This document shows, in pieces, positions 36,531-49,278 of a stretch of DNA of 64,000 bases. Both the position numbers and the translations under genes were made by a program. Below the pieces are notes generated by a model. That model had not been told where the DNA came from and did no database searches. It worked only from the letters and a program-made list of their open reading frames with translations. Location of the stretch: assembly GCA_014773175.1 (NCBI GenBank), contig VXCM01001274.1, positions 46,075 through 110,074 of the forward strand, in the 5' to 3' direction. How positions within the stretch are numbered: the stretch's first letter is position 1; each line of letters opens with the position of its first letter. This DNA comes from Lucifuga dentata (lineage: Eukaryota > Chordata > Actinopteri > Ophidiiformes > Bythitidae).

Positions 36531-39500
36531 TCATCTTTGCACATCTTGGAAGTGTTTCAGCTTCACAAGGAGCTGTTGATTTATCTTGCCAAACACTTAC
36601 AGACCATCCATCCCGGACACACTACTGGCAAGTGAAGATAAACAAGTCCTCTGTTTCTTCCTTTTTTTTTCCCCTGTTATTTTGCCTGGTTTGAATAGCG
36701 TCACAGACAGCACAGTATAGCACTCAGGTCTACCTGCCAAGCCTGTCAGCCAGCAGCGATCCCACTCTCCCTCTATTTGGCTGCTTTCCTTGACTTATAT
36801 TGATTTCAACATTAAAATGTCAGAAAAAAAAATGCCACTTATGGAATACACCACAGATGATATTTTTGTTGATATGTAGTCAGATATATTGATAGGTACT
36901 TATTCCCTATTTCAATACCAGATGGAACGCTTTTTGGTTTCTGTATTTACCTTCCATGACAGGCTTCTCTCTCTCTCCCTTCCTTCCTCTCTTCTCATAC
37001 TATTTTTTCCTTAGTCCAATAACTATTCCCTTTATGTCCCCTGAGGTATGAAATATGTTTCTGCACTCAGTAGTGCCATCTGCTGTTACGCTGCCATGTA
37101 CACTCATGCAGACCTGGCACTTGCAGTTGGGTGTTTTGTAACCACAGATAGTCCAGGGTCAGGGACAGATCTGCTTCTTAGACCTCTTTAAAGGACCATA
37201 TCACCCATTTTTCATGTTTGAACCTAATATATTCAATTTTCATACGTAAGGTTACTGACAATCATTTCCCAAAACATACTACTAGAATGGTGAGTTAAAA
37301 CTACCTTCCAGACCGCCATTGGTTTCATTCTGGTACACTATTAAAATAAACTTGTTGATACTGAATCGTTCTTGGGATAGGCAATCCATCATCGTGAACA
37401 ACACGTGTATTCAGGTTTTTTTTTTCAAAGTTATGCAATTTTAGCATTTAAGCACAATAAAAAGCGCAGAGTGAATGTATGTCTCCACCGGGGAATATAG
37501 TCCCAAAAGAAGACCTGCGTTTATCGAAAAATTAAATGACCGTGACTTCATAAGGCTGTGCAACTATTAGCAGGTGAAACAACGATTTTTAAGGTGGATG
37601 TATTGCTTGAATATTTGATTTTGAAAGATTAAGAGATTTTGCAAAATATCAGGAAAGCTGAAGTACGGTTTTATCTTGGAAAATGATTGTTAGTAACCTT
37701 ACGTGTATGAAAGTTGAATATATTAGGCTCAAACGTGCAAAATGGGTGGTATGATCCTTTAATCAGAAGCTGAATGTTGCTGCACACATCAGGAATCCAC
37801 AGGCTCAGATGTTACTACATTCTACAATGAACGTGGACATCTCATGAAGTCATGTAAGCATTTTGAATGTTCACAGATTCATTCTTGTGTTGACAAGAGA
37901 AGTTTCACACCTGTAACGTTCTGAACACACATTCACACACACTACTGCCACATGAGGCGCAGTTGTTACACTGATAGTCAGGGGTATACGTTTCTGTGAA
38001 GTGGTCCTTGTTCTCGAAAGCCTATTGTCTAGCTGAATCACAGTCTCATCCCTCAAGCCCAAAGCAATCTGATAGACCTTGATCATAAACAAAGGTCAGC
38101 CATGTATTAATGCCGTCTGATTACATTGCAGTCGCCAGGTAGATGCCTGTCGTCCATGCCTTGTTTCGGCATCTTTGATTGCAGGTGTAACGGAAAAGCT
38201 TAGAGCTAGTGTTCACCTTCTGTAAGGTAATCAGAATCAAATCAGCTATTCACCGAGGGTATTTAAATTCTCCTCTGCACTCCGTGCCAAAGAGATTCTG
38301 TCTCATTTGCAATGCAGGTCCCATCAGCTTGCTGAAACAAATATTGCGTACTTTCCATAGCATGCTTTTTATATCTCATAGACTGTAGTTAAAGTGGTTA
38401 TTTATATTGTACAATAAAATTTACAGTCTGTGAATTGTTCTTGTTAGGCGTTACTGTCAAAAAAATACTCAGGGACCAATAACCGCTAACTTAGTGGCAC
38501 TGATATCACAGTAGATGCCCATCCGAGATTTACAGAGCTGAGTGGATTGAGTGTGTGTGGGGGTGTGTGGGGGAGTGTGTTATATCTGTGAAGAAGACCC
38601 TGAAGGCTTTGAAGCAGTGCACTGGTTGGGTTTCTGTTGTAGCTTTGCATGTCCCTGAGGGTTTATGTAAGAGCATACACAGACTCCATCTCTCATGCAA
38701 GCACACACACACACGCACACACACACCACACACACACACATCCACTCTAAATACCCCACTGATGGATTATGCATGTATTCCCTCTCTCTCCCTCTCAAGC
38801 CGTTGCATTCTGCTTGGAGAAATAGTGTTCTTTACTGAAGCAATGTAAATAGCCATATGCAGCAACAACCAATGCTGTCAAGCCAAGGCTGTGGCAGTGT
38901 GTGTCAAAATAGGTTTGACTGCATCCGACAATGTTAGCAAAAGGATGCGAGAAACATCAGGCATTATTTACACAGCCCTGGTGCCATAAAGGAATGGCAG
39001 AAACAGCCGGAAGCAGGCCCCCATTTTCGGTGCATCAGCAATGTGAATATATAAACTTCAAGTCTTTTGAAGAGTAAATTACAGTCTGTGATTATATGCT
39101 GGGAAACTGAGCAGCTAATGGCAAACCTGCCACCGATTGGTGTTAACGGTAGAGACGGTGCAGTCGTCTGTAGGGCCCTTCAGGGAGGATTAGATGATCT
39201 TGTGGGCTGAATGAAGAAATATTCTTTGTTTTAATGCATTAATTGTGATTGGATGAACGGCTCACTTTCAGTTTGGCACTGACTTCATGATGCATACTTT
39301 GTTTTGACATGAGATTTTTTTCCCACTCCTCATTTTATTCTGTTCTATATATTCCTCTCTATTCGATTGGATTTGATTCCATTCTCTGTTCTGGTTGAGT
39401 CTACTTTGTGGTTCCTAAGAAATGAGTACCAGGAAACCATTTTTCTTTTGTCACTGGTCCTGCAGGTAATGATAACATTCATCCATGGGGCGAAATAATA

Positions 39501-40885
39501 TTGAACCATCCATATTGCTTAGGGAGAGGGAACTCTGGCACAAATTAGCTCTGTGGCTCCCAAAAGTGTGTATGTGTGCACCCACTCATATTTTTAGCGT
39601 GTTCTATGGTATGTGGGAGCAGCAGGGAGAACAGCAAGAAAGATAAGGAGGGGGATAAATTTGGAATCAAAATCACACTATCAGTGGATAATATATGTAT
39701 GCTTGGAAGAGCATAGCATCGTCATGGCAGCGGTCCAGGGCAAGCATTATGGGATAGTGAGTACATGTATGAACAGCTATAGGGTCATATTCTGGGTAAA
39801 GGGGNGGGGGGTGTTTGTTGTTTGTAAGGGGAAAGCTTTGGGTTACTGCTAAAACAATTGATTAATTGATTGACAAAAAAATTTAAGTGATGACATTAGA
39901 TTTATTGTTTAAGTCAATTATGAAGTTAAAAAAAATGAAACATTTGGTGGTTATAGCTTTAAAATACTACTAGTTTTTCTCAGCTAAGAAATCTGTAAAG
40001 TTTGGGATCTGGTGAGGACATTTATCAATTTTGCTATAATTTTATAGCCTGAATAAAACATGGCATTATTAACCAGCAAAATAAATCAACTGATAGTGAA
40101 GGTTGATGGTCGTTGCAGTGGATCAGAGTCTCATAATAGGGAGTAGAGAGGAGAACTAATCTATCAGGATGCTTCCGAGATCCATAAATATCCCAAATTA
40201 GATTAAATTTGGTTCTGTAATAAAACAGTACATAGTACATGAATTCACTGATCTGTAGCACTAAACACCTAAAATTGTGTCCTACACAGGACAAAAACAC
40301 TATTTACTATCACTTAAAATCACTTTATTGATGCTTTCCAAAAATGCTGGCTGCTTACAAAGCTTGCAGTTACTGTTTTGTGGTACTCGGATAACAGTAA
40401 TCCAGTTATATGCAATCTGCAACTCCCCAAACTGCAACAGAATGTGCATGTGCTAAATAAATCTTCATCTCATTTAAATCCTGACCTCTCCTGAGCTCAT
40501 CACTGGAAGCTTTTAAGCTGCAAGATGTCCAGCTTAAGTTGTATCTGAGGATTTGGCAACTGGGTGACAAAATGCTGTTATCTAAAGTATTTGCAAACCA
40601 AATAGAAGCCCATAACGTGGCATTTGCCACTCTTTACTAAAGCGCTTTCTCATCTGAGGTTCGCTGTTGAGTCACTTCTTTGGGCTATGAGAGAGCTGTT
40701 TCATCATCATCATACACACTGTACTGAGATGCAATATTCATCTGTTCCTCAATCTTGCTTGAGGAGGCCAATAATCTAGTAACTGCTGTTCTGTTAGCAT
40801 AAAATAGCTTTTATTCACATGGTGCATGGGATTCTCATTCTCTGTCTTACCACCCTCCTCTTTTCATCTACCACCCCCTCTCTTC

Positions 40886-40941
<56 letters not shown>

Positions 40942-42054
40942 TTGGATCAGGACCAGTGGCAGCTTTCACACTGATTATAAAGGCTTTTATGTTCCACTTA
41001 CATCGCCATGGTTTGGGTTGTGTGTGTGCGGACTAGTATCTCTTGGCTAGACAGAGAAGAGCATCAGTGTTATTGTCCCACAACCCCCCANCCCCCCCCC
41101 CAGCCCTCCCCACAGACACACGAACACACTCACATTAGCCTGTGCTAGGCCAGCTGTGCCTGTCTGCCTGGCTCTTCCCTGAGTGGACAATCACGGCCTG
41201 GCAGCCACCCTGTCCTTTGATGGCCGACTCCAAACGGTCATATCAAACAGCTGTAACCACAAATGAGCACCAAATCAGAGGAGGAACAAGACTTAATGGA
41301 AATGTTAACAGCATAATATCCATAACTGTAAAAGCGAGGAAACTGTCGCTTCAAGTCCTGACTGGGTAATTTCAGTGTTAAATGGTAATTGTATGCCGTC
41401 CACTGAAGGTTTTGTTTTGCTCCAAATTGAAGTGCACTATTCATGAAAATGTCTTAGACAGCTGCCATGTTCCCCATCTGTTGCTGTCCATTTCTCTGAC
41501 AAGCAACATTGTAATGCTTTTACGTGTGACAGACTGGAGAGATGAGGCAAATGAAACTCATTTGAAAGAATTTCACAGTCTCATCACCCTGTCCCACTTT
41601 CTTCCCTCTCTCCATTTTTACATAACAAAAGTGTTTCGTAATTTGCAAGATTGTCAAGGAGCCACAGTAGCTTCCTCCTCCACCTCCTTTTACTCCTCCT
41701 TCTCCCTCTCCGCCTCCCTTTAAATATCTCTTCTCCCTCATCTCCTTCTGGAACCTTTCCGCCTTTCTCTCATTTCCTTCCTTCCATGTCATCCTGTCCA
41801 TGTGCCGTCTGTTACTTTAGGGCAGATGAGCCGAGGAAGAAGGAGCATATGAGGGCAGGAGGCGATGCACGCTCACGGGAGGAGGCCACATTGCAGTTGT
41901 GCGGAAGCCATCAGGCAGTGTTCTGTGCTTCCTGGCAGCTTCGTACCAGCCTGTTCCAATGGGCTTCCATTCTCAAATTAGTTTGGCTTCTCCGGAGCAT
42001 AAGGGCAGATAGGGACCTGGATCAGGGCCGGGCTGTGTCTTGTTCACACTCCCT

Positions 42055-42104
<50 letters not shown>

Positions 42105-43613
42105 NNNNNNNNNNNNNNNNNNNNNNNNNNNNNCCCCCCCCCATCTTCTCTTCCGTCTCCGTTAACTTCTCACTGCAGTCTGATCAGTCTGCTACTGCAG
42201 CAGAATTTACATGGATGGGACCGCATTGGAGATGGGCGCTTTCACCGCCCAGGCTGACTCTCATTGTCTAACTCCACTGTCTTGCCTCATTCTCTTCCAC
42301 TTGTTCTTCTCTTTTACCCTCTCTCTCTCTCTCTTTCATCTCTCCTTTTAGCTCTCATTCCCTTGCATTCTCTTCTTTGCAATTAGGATTCATGGCCTCT
42401 CCTTCCCCCCCGTTGTGATTCCAGACAGATTGTGAGTGCTGGGGTTGTTAGTCTTGTGAAAGGGTAGGGTAGTGCCCTCGCTTTTTCTGTGTTTGACGAG
42501 ACAGTCTGCTATGCTCATGGGCAAGGACACAGTGTAGAACAGTCGTGTACTGCCTCAAACAAAAGTACACATACCTCTCATTGTTGCTGCAGCAGATTTC
42601 CTCCACTACTTTAAAAGTTCTGTTAGCTTGTCTGCATTATATCTGTATTTTTGAGATAAGGAAGCATGTGTTTTGGCTATCATTTATTCAGTGTAGCCTT
42701 TTTTAGGGCCCTTCTTGAACACAATTCTTCTATCACTTCCTTTAGACCTGTAAACATCAGTGGGTACAGATGTGTTAACATTTGCTCAAAGATAAATATT
42801 ATAATGCTGAGGGTTCTTCATTTGCATTTACTCTACTAATTCAAGCTTGTTCATTCAATATGTAATACATTTTTGCCACCTGAAAATTCTCAAAACATGA
42901 CCAAAGTTCAAGGCTATCTTATTCACTTTTTCCTGATTCCCTTGCTTAATTGCTTCATCAGTCTATGTATGAGACATTTAATCGCACAAAATAATAGAAA
43001 AGAATAATGTAGCACAGAAGACTCTTACCTTTTTTTCATTTTCCTAATGGAGTCTATTATTATATCTGCAACCCTCTTCTGTTTATGCAAGTCCCTCTGA
43101 GAGCAGCCAGCTTAGATTACCCTTCAGCTCTTAGTGTTTTTACCAGAGAGGTCAAGTGGAAGGTTATACCTAATGAATCGTTCCGTTTCTCCCAGCCACC
43201 CACAGGGTTCGTGGGCTAGATGACAAACCAAACAGACGCTCAGCAGTCAACTAGAGAGTTACTGCATTAACCTCTGATCTTATATACATGCTTATCTTAG
43301 GGATGCAGGGATGACACCGACGATTTGGAGTGCAAATACACTGAGAAGCTTGAACATCATCAGCCAGCCTGATACGGAGTTTTCACTGAAATATATACAG
43401 TGGACACAAAAAAAGGTCAGGATACAACATAAAGTGTATAAACTGAAATTAGGTGGTGCTGTTACCCTCTTTTTCCCTGGTACACCGCATCCGGTTTATC
43501 ATTCGCAATGGGCTCATTGGTAGGTTCAGCATGAAGAAGATTGCTCCCTGGTAACTACTTTACTATCTACTTTTTGTAAAGAGAAAAATAAAAAGAGAGG
43601 AGAGAGAAGGGAA

Positions 43614-43669
<56 letters not shown>

Positions 43670-46554
43670 GGTACTGAGCCAAGATTAAATGTGATGCTAG
43701 CGCAGTGAGAATATGGGCTGCTAAGACACATAAAAGCCCATTAAAGCTGAATTTCTTTGCAGTTGCTTTAGTCTCAAGGTGACACCTGTGTATTTTCCAA
43801 ACAGTTTTTTGTGATTTTCATGGACTCATAACACTACATTACAATAAAGATTTGTAGCAGTGTGATGTTGTGAGTAGGATGGTCGTTCTTACCTAGAGGA
43901 CCCAGATTCAAACACGTCAGCAAGCATCCAGCATGCAAACGTGTCCTCGAGCAAGGCACTGAATGGCTACAAACTTCCAGAGTGCAATGCTGTAGCCGAC
44001 CCTGACCTTCCTGTGTAGGGCACCTGAGAAAAAACAACAGAACTTCCCTTCAGGGATCAATAAAGACTACATTATCATTTTTGTTGCCTATTTTGGGAAG
44101 AGAGTTTCAGATGCATCTCTAAGATAAAGGCTGCAGGCAGGAGAATGTGATGTCGCATTGTGTAGTAAAGGTTTGTTCTGATTTTTAGATATTGTCCTTA
44201 AGAGACTAAATTATTGAGTAAATCTGCAAGATTCATTGGAAAAAAATATATTTAGCACCAGTTCCTGCTGCATACAGTGAGAGAAGCAAGGTTATGAGTT
44301 GCTTTCAAGTTAAATGCACATTTGATTGATCATTGTGGGGAAATTCGTCCTCCTCATTTGATCCCTCCTAAATATCTGGAGCTGTTTGTAGCCACGGCGC
44401 AGCACCCAGGGACCAGCTCAGCCTAGTGCAAGTCAAGGACAATGGCAGGAGCATTAACTCACATTTTTTAATGGCGGGGTAAGCTGGATTACCCAGAGGA
44501 AACCCACACAAACAAAGGGAGAACATGGAAACTCCACATAAAATGACCAGGGCTTTAAACCCAGGAACTTCTTGCTGTGAGGCAACAGTGCAAACCACTG
44601 TGCACTTTTTCTTGTGGAATTCCTGGTTTAGAATAACAAAGTGGGAGAAACCATGGAGATATGATCGACCAACCTGCAGTACTGACAAGGTGTCCTTGAG
44701 CAAGGCATCAACCTGCAGTTGCTCCAGTAGAGAATAGGACCATGAAGTAGGGTGGCTGAAAAAGAGTTCAGAGTACAGGCTTGATAAATAATCAGAATCA
44801 AAATTAAAATGTGCAGAGATAACTTGGAAAGCATGCCAACACTGAAATAAATGATCATTAAGAAAATATATTTATGCTTACTTCCTGTTCTTTTGCTGTG
44901 TCCCCCTCAGTTCTTCCCTTATGGCGATGCGTCCAAGTTCGCCCAGCACGCCTTCAGGACCTTCGACAAGAATGGCGACGGAACCATTGACTTCAGAGAG
45001 TTTATTTGCGCGCTGTCTATCACATCACGAGGCAGCTTTGAGCAGAAACTCAACTGGGCCTTCAACATGTACGACCTGGATGGAGACGGCAAAATCACAC
45101 GAGTGGAGATGCTGGAGATCATTGAGGTAATATATTTTTTTCAAATATGCTCTGCTTTAATGGGTAGTTACAGAACACACATTTTCAATGGTGAAGCAGT
45201 CTTCAGTTAAGTAACATTGAGGCCAGTAATTCCAAACGGGCAGGCAGGCAAGTAGTGGTCTAAAAGGTCAGGCTTATGAGACAGAAAAAATTGAAGCAAA
45301 AATTGAAAAGCTGAGGGGACAAAATTACGCTCAAATACATCAAAAGCAGGCAGGCAGATAAATGCTGCGTTCGACAGACCTTGGAACTCAGATTTTTCCG
45401 ACTTCCTACTTGGGAAAAATGCGTTGGAAGGGCAAAGTTGGAGCTCCGACTGGGAAACTCGGACCAAAATTATCTACCCTGATTTCAACAGTATGATGTC
45501 ACTCAACATGGCAGTGCCCGTGGAAGCAGTGAGCTTTATGAATAGAAATGATCCGCCAATAGGCGAGTAATGTATTATTTTCTTGCGTGAAATTAAAATA
45601 AAAAGGTCAAAATATCAAAAATCAAAATCAAAATATCAAAATATATTGCCTAGTTAATAATGTATAACTGTTTGCCAATAATTTCAGAATATTACTTCTC
45701 TGCACAAATGTTTAATACCTGCTGATTAATATTGTAAAACAACACAACCAAACAGTCCTGTAATCTATCTTTACTTTAGTTAGCATTTTATTTATTATTA
45801 CTAAGTTTATTTAATCTTACAGTATTTATTGGCGTTCAGCCATGCTTTTTTTTGTTTGCATTTGGCTGCAGCAGTTTGAGGTCGGAAGTCGGAACTTCCG
45901 ACTGGGAAAAATGCGACTTCAGAGGCAACTCTAACGCAGAAAATAAATAAAAAAATGGCTAGATCCATTGAAAATCGCTATAACAAGGTAACAAGATATA
46001 AGACTGAGAACAAAGGGGACTGACTGTAATTTAATGGGCTGATTAGAGAATTGGAAGCAGGTGTGTCAGGTCATTGTGCAAAGGAGGGAAGCTCAGGGGT
46101 GACAGCTGGTGGATAGGTGGAGAATTGCAGCTGCATGACAAAATCAAAACGTTCTTTACCAAATGAGGTGAAGAGTCAATGAAATTTTTAGGATGAGTGG
46201 TGGAAAAACTGCTGTGCTAAATCCGATAAATTGCTATAATCAGTGTATGTAGACATGGTCATGGCTATACAGATCCAAAATCCACGAAACTCTAGGAAGA
46301 AATTAACAAATTTAAGACATTAAGTCATTTTTGGTATATGCTTCTCCACCCTGCAGGCGATCTACAAGATGGTGGGCACAGTGATCATGATGAAAATGAA
46401 TGAGGACGGCCTGACACCACAGCAGAGGGTGGACAAGATCTTCTCCAAGATGGATAAGAACAACGACGACCAGATCACGCTGGAAGAGTTCAAAGAGGCA
46501 GCCAAGAGCGACCCCTCCATCGTATTACTCCTGCAGTGTGACCTCCAGAAATAG
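27942..46554 (+). CDS. vsnl1: Visinin-like protein 1 (VILIP-1), neuronal calcium sensor
   Basis: Coding exons 27942-28103, 44911-45126 and 46357-46554 join in phase 0 to 576 nt, 191 residues, the exact family length. The start MGKQNSKL has Gly2 for N-myristoylation. EF-hand 1 is inactive ([11 protein letters not shown], Cys-Pro in the loop). EF-hands 2, 3 and 4 have intact loops at residues 73-84 ([12 protein letters not shown]), 109-120 ([12 protein letters not shown]) and 159-170 ([12 protein letters not shown]). Family knowledge: a calcium-myristoyl switch protein that binds membranes on calcium rise, mainly in neurons. The sequence is nearly identical to mammalian VSNL1 as I recall it, ending QCDLQK. 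Hippocalcin and neurocalcin paralogues begin differently. Fish can have two copies; I cannot tell a from b here. The introns are long and repeat-rich. Confidence 0.95.
28231..28527 (-). mobile_element. TTAAAGGACC-family element, truncated copy B
   Basis: Inverted relative to copies A and C. It matches their internal GCGCTTTTTATTGCGCTTA, CACGATGA-GGATTACCTATCC and TGAACTGAAACCAATGG phrases and ends GGTATGGTCCTTTAA. The distal half is missing. It begins only about 130 bp after vsnl1 coding exon 1. Confidence 0.7.
30133..30168 (+). repeat. Poly(A) tract interrupted by N
   Basis: An A run with N at 30150 and a single T; homopolymer join. Confidence 0.85.
30830..30945 (+). repeat. Duplicated (GT)n microsatellite around N
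   Basis: Two GT runs, each followed by CTGTCCTTCTGTGTGCATGC and ATGCA, with N at 30888 between them. The repeated flank suggests one real GT locus represented twice by an assembly join. Confidence 0.85.
31008..31032 (+). repeat. (CT)n microsatellite
   Basis: About twelve CT units. Confidence 0.9.
33792..33817 (+). repeat. (CA)n microsatellite
   Basis: About thirteen CA units. Confidence 0.9.
35071..35094 (+). repeat. (TATAC)n microsatellite
   Basis: About four to five tandem TATAC units. Confidence 0.85.
35159..35220 (+). repeat. TTAAAGGACC-family terminus, one end
   Basis: Begins TTAAAGGATCATACCAGTG and then CCATGTTTCC; a diverged terminus like the one at 10927. No matching opposite end is seen. 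Confidence 0.5.
36478..36530 (+). repeat. (CT)n microsatellite
   Basis: A nearly pure CT run with one TTT interruption. Confidence 0.95.
37188..37762. mobile_element. TTAAAGGACC-family inverted-repeat element, copy C
   Basis: A 575-bp copy bounded by TTAAAGGACCATATCACCC and GTATGATCCTTTAA. The terminal inverted repeats are about 85 bp and contain GTTTGA(A/G)CCTAATATATT and AAGGTTACTGACAATCATTT. No coding potential. It is the cleanest copy in the window because it has no N inside. Confidence 0.8.
38700..38740 (+). repeat. (CA)n-rich microsatellite
   Basis: CA repeats with G and CC interruptions. Confidence 0.8.
40890..40938 (+). repeat. (CT)n microsatellite
   Basis: About 24 CT units in a pyrimidine-rich stretch. 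Confidence 0.95.
42058..42133 (+). repeat. (CT)n microsatellite ending in an assembly gap
   Basis: A CT run to 42103 followed by 29 N (42105-42133) and then a C run. The gap is presumably caused by the repeat. Confidence 0.95.
43616..43666 (+). repeat. (GA)n microsatellite
   Basis: About 25 GA units preceded by purine-rich sequence. Confidence 0.95.
43855..44080 (+). repeat. tRNA-derived SINE-like element
   Basis: Has a B-box-like AGATTCAAACAC near 43910, then the fish-SINE body phrase GTGTCCTCGAGCAAGGCACTG, and a tail with AGGGATCAATAAAGACTAC. This order is typical of tRNA-derived SINEs. The A box is unclear. Confidence 0.5.
44395..44607 (-). repeat. tRNA-derived SINE, minus orientation
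   Basis: Read on the minus strand it starts GTGGTTTGCACTGTTGCC, TCACAGCAAGAAGTTCCTGG and GTTTAAAGCC, a diverged tRNA-like head with A- and B-box positions. It is followed by the complement of ACCCAGAGGAAACCCACAC and GGGAGAACATGGAAACTCCA. These phrases are widespread in teleost genomes. Another SINE-body phrase (GGTGTCCTTGAGCAAGGCAT) follows at about 44690. Confidence 0.6.
44911..45126 (+). CDS. vsnl1: vsnl1 coding exon 2
   Basis: The acceptor is GTCCCCCTCAG and the donor is ATTGAG|GTAATA. Its 216 nt in phase 0 encode residues 55-126 with EF-hands 2 and 3, both with complete calcium-binding loops. Confidence 0.97.
45127..46356 (+). other. vsnl1: vsnl1 intron between coding exons 2 and 3
   Basis: A 1.2-kb intron, about half occupied by an inverted-repeat element (45365-45939). 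No exon is seen. Confidence 0.8.
45365..45939. mobile_element. MITE-like element with CTGCGTT ends
   Basis: The left end is CTGCGTTCGACAGACCTTGG followed by CTCAGATTTTTCCGACTTCC and TGGGAAAAATGCG. The right end, on the other strand, reads CTGCGTTAGAGTTGCCTCTG, then CGCATTTTTCCCAGTCGG and AAGTTCCGACTTCC. The ends are imperfect inverted repeats and the interior is AT-rich and noncoding. Elements with CCGACTTCC/GGAAGTCGG ends are common in fish; I cannot assign the superfamily. Confidence 0.55.
46357..46554 (+). CDS. vsnl1: vsnl1 coding exon 3
   Basis: The acceptor is CCACCCTGCAG. It encodes residues 127-191 with EF-hand 4, then TAG at 46552-46554. The C-terminus [12 protein letters not shown] is typical of VILIP-1. 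Confidence 0.97.
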   Translation, partial: AIYKMVGTVIMMKMNEDGLTPQQRVDKIFSKMDKNNDDQITLEEFKEAAKSDPSIVLLLQCDLQK

Positions 46555-49278
46555 GCAGGAGGGCCAACGGAGCGCTCCACCAGCCACCATAGACTGCACA
46601 GAAAGAATTTCATGTTCCATTCAGTTTGCAGCTATTTCCACTGAAAAAAAAAATATGCTTGGACTACCTTTCAATGGATCTGCTTCTTGTGTTTGAAACA
46701 CTCGTGTGCATGAGAATGTTATTTGCTATAAAAAAAAAAAAATCTACATATAACACAGAACAGTGTGCGAGTGCGGGTGCACGCTCACACCACAGACACA
46801 CACAGACACACAAAGACACACATCTCACAACATATTAACATCTTGCACAAATAATATATATAGATATATAAATATGAATATATATTTAAATTATTTAAAG
46901 ATCAACTGCCAAAATGTGAAGTGTGCAAAGTATTTTCCATACACTTTCATTCTCCTGGAGCTTGCGCATCAATGATGTGCTGCGTTAAATTTACTGCAAC
47001 TCTATTGTTCCAAGTTTACTGATGCTAGCTGTATGTGTTTCATAATACCAAGTAATGTCAACCAAACCAAATTCCTATGATAATATATCTGCCTCCAATG
47101 AAACACGCTATCCATCTTCTCAAATATTAACTCTAGATAGACGGAGAGATGGATTAGCATTTGTCCAACTTTTCCTTACAAAACATGCTTGTACTGTCAG
47201 TAAAAATGTAAATGTAGTTAATTTGCATGCCTTTAGGTTCTGCCTTAAAAAATCTCCTCATTTTGCATCCTGTAAGATTAATCGAAGACAGAAAGCCTTA
47301 TCAAAGAAACACAGTGACACCTGAAACCGTGCAAAAGATTTTTACTGAACAGGCAAAAAAAAAAATCATATTGCAGTAGGTCCTTCTACAGTTATTGTCA
47401 TACGAGATGTAATTTTTGTGACATTTTATTTTGACTGCTTTAACTGTGGGAGCATGCTTCCTTGTAGACTAGGTATCGTGTATGTTGCTAAGAACTTATT
47501 CCCTAACCCTGTGCATTAAATACAATATCTCATCAATCTGTTATCAAATTAGAGATGACCGTGGAGGATCTGATAATTCCATCAGAGAGATAACCAGAGC
47601 TAAATTGCTAAATTTCTGGATTTGAAGCGTTTGGATTGGTGTCAAGCAAGATTAGACCATTAAATCAGGATTCCTTGAAGAACCAATGAGTGCTTCCCTG
47701 TGGCGGAGCCAGCCTAAATTAGCTTAGAAGCAAAAATAGTCACATAAAGTTGGAAAGGTTCTAAGCAGATATTAATTTAACCCCATGTCGCCATTACATT
47801 CACTTTTTCCAAATTAACCTGCAGGTTGCATATCAATAAGATGAATCCAGAGTTTTTATAGCCTGAGTATAAGAAAAGCAGACATACAGCCAGTGCAGCG
47901 TTATGTGTTTGACATTGAACCCTTAAGTCATTCATATTTGTCTTTTTCAGAGGAACCACACGAGTGCTAAGAGCCATGTAGTATGAGAAGCAGTGAATGG
48001 CATTTCATCATGCACTGTAACTAGAAGACAGCCCTTAAAGCCGTGCATTTAGTAGTTTCGACATTTTCCCTCCCTACCCCTTCGAGTATCTCTCTTGCTC
48101 CTTTTACCAAACAGCCAATCTTTTTGTACTTTTTTACTCCCCTCTCTCACATATTGTACACGTACTGACGCATACTAAATGTGGAGAAGTTCAGTGATTT
48201 CTGTGACGTGTGGCACCTCCTAAAAATGATTCGGCGATAACGTGTAAGCCCAGTTATGTATGGAAATATCTAATAAGGTAATTTACTTGGTCCTGTGAGA
48301 AAAGGGCCACAGACCAATTTTGCAGCTTGATAAACTACCAGGGTTTCACAAGCTGTTTGCATATTTGGGAGGCTATAGAAGTTGATATTCCTAATATACA
48401 ATATAAGGCGAATATGAGTATACAGCCCATCGTCATCTCTCAGCAGTGAAGCCTGACCCCATTAATTCTTAATCTGAACTTCTTCACGGCAACATATTTG
48501 GCCAGCTGATGTTTCAAATTCCAACCCTGTTATTATTACTGCTGTTATGATGGAGACACTAAATGTAAGCAAAGACAACAGTGTACAAAGATTCTTTTGT
48601 AGCATGTATTGTGTCCCTGATGACATGGCTGCACTACTCCCTGTGTTGTGATTTAATCTAATAAAAAGGAACTCTATGGGCTGCTGTCTGGTCTGCTGTC
48701 TCAGATCAACCAATCCACACGAGTCATCAAGCACTCATAATCTCACATTTAGGTAGAGAATTGGCACATTTCAAAACTTTTTTTTATTGATAATAGGTTC
48801 CTACAAAGTCAGGAGTCTGTAAAGTTGGAATGTCAAGAGTCCAAAATACATCTGAAGCCATAAATCCTGACCTCGCTTTATAAACCACTTAACTACTCAA
48901 AATAGAGTTAGGAGTCCTAAGGCCCTAACGCCTGCACAGGTGTTTTCAGTTATTCTGACTGATTAGACAACTTCTCAGACTAAAGTCACCAAAGGAATCA
49001 TAAATATGGCTGTCCCATTAAAACAGGAGCAACAAACCAATTAGGAGATTTTAATCAAGCATGGTCTGAGAAAAGATTTCAGATTTATGTAACTCGGATT
49101 TATGATGAACTCGGATTTAAGATTAACTCGGATTTATGTAACTGAGATATTACAGAACATAACTATTTATGGGTATGGTGACTGATGACATGGGTGTGTT
49201 GTTCNGTAACTGAGATATTACAGAACATAACTATTTATGGGTATGGTGACTGATGACATGGGTGTGTTGTTCCTCTCC
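46555..49278 (+). other. vsnl1: vsnl1 3' untranslated region and intergenic sequence
   Basis: The 3' untranslated region starts at 46555. Possible polyadenylation signals are ATTAAA at 47515-47520 and AATAAA at 48660-48665; I cannot choose between them. No other gene is seen. Near 49070-49140 there is a short tandem repeat built on AACTCGGATTTATG. Confidence 0.5.
49138..49272 (+). repeat. 67-bp exact direct duplication around a single N
   Basis: Positions 49138-49204 and 49206-49272 are identical with N at 49205. Likely assembly artefact. Confidence 0.9.

Larger units (their letters stand above)
28104..44910 (+). other. vsnl1: vsnl1 intron between coding exons 1 and 2
   Basis: A 16.8-kb intron without supported genes on either strand. 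It contains TTAAAGGACC-family copies (28231-28527, 37188-37762, a terminus at 35159), several CT/GA/GT/CA microsatellites, poly(A) with N at 30150, single N at 30888, 39805 and 41091, a 29-base N gap at 42105-42133, and two SINE-like segments near 43.9 and 44.5 kb. AT-rich blocks around 33.0-33.3 kb with ATTA motifs could include regulatory elements, unproven. Confidence 0.6.

Noticed and set aside
41651..42271. 206-codon frame through a CT repeat and N gap
   Set aside because: It is driven by low-complexity pyrimidine sequence, includes N residues, and has no domain or splice context.
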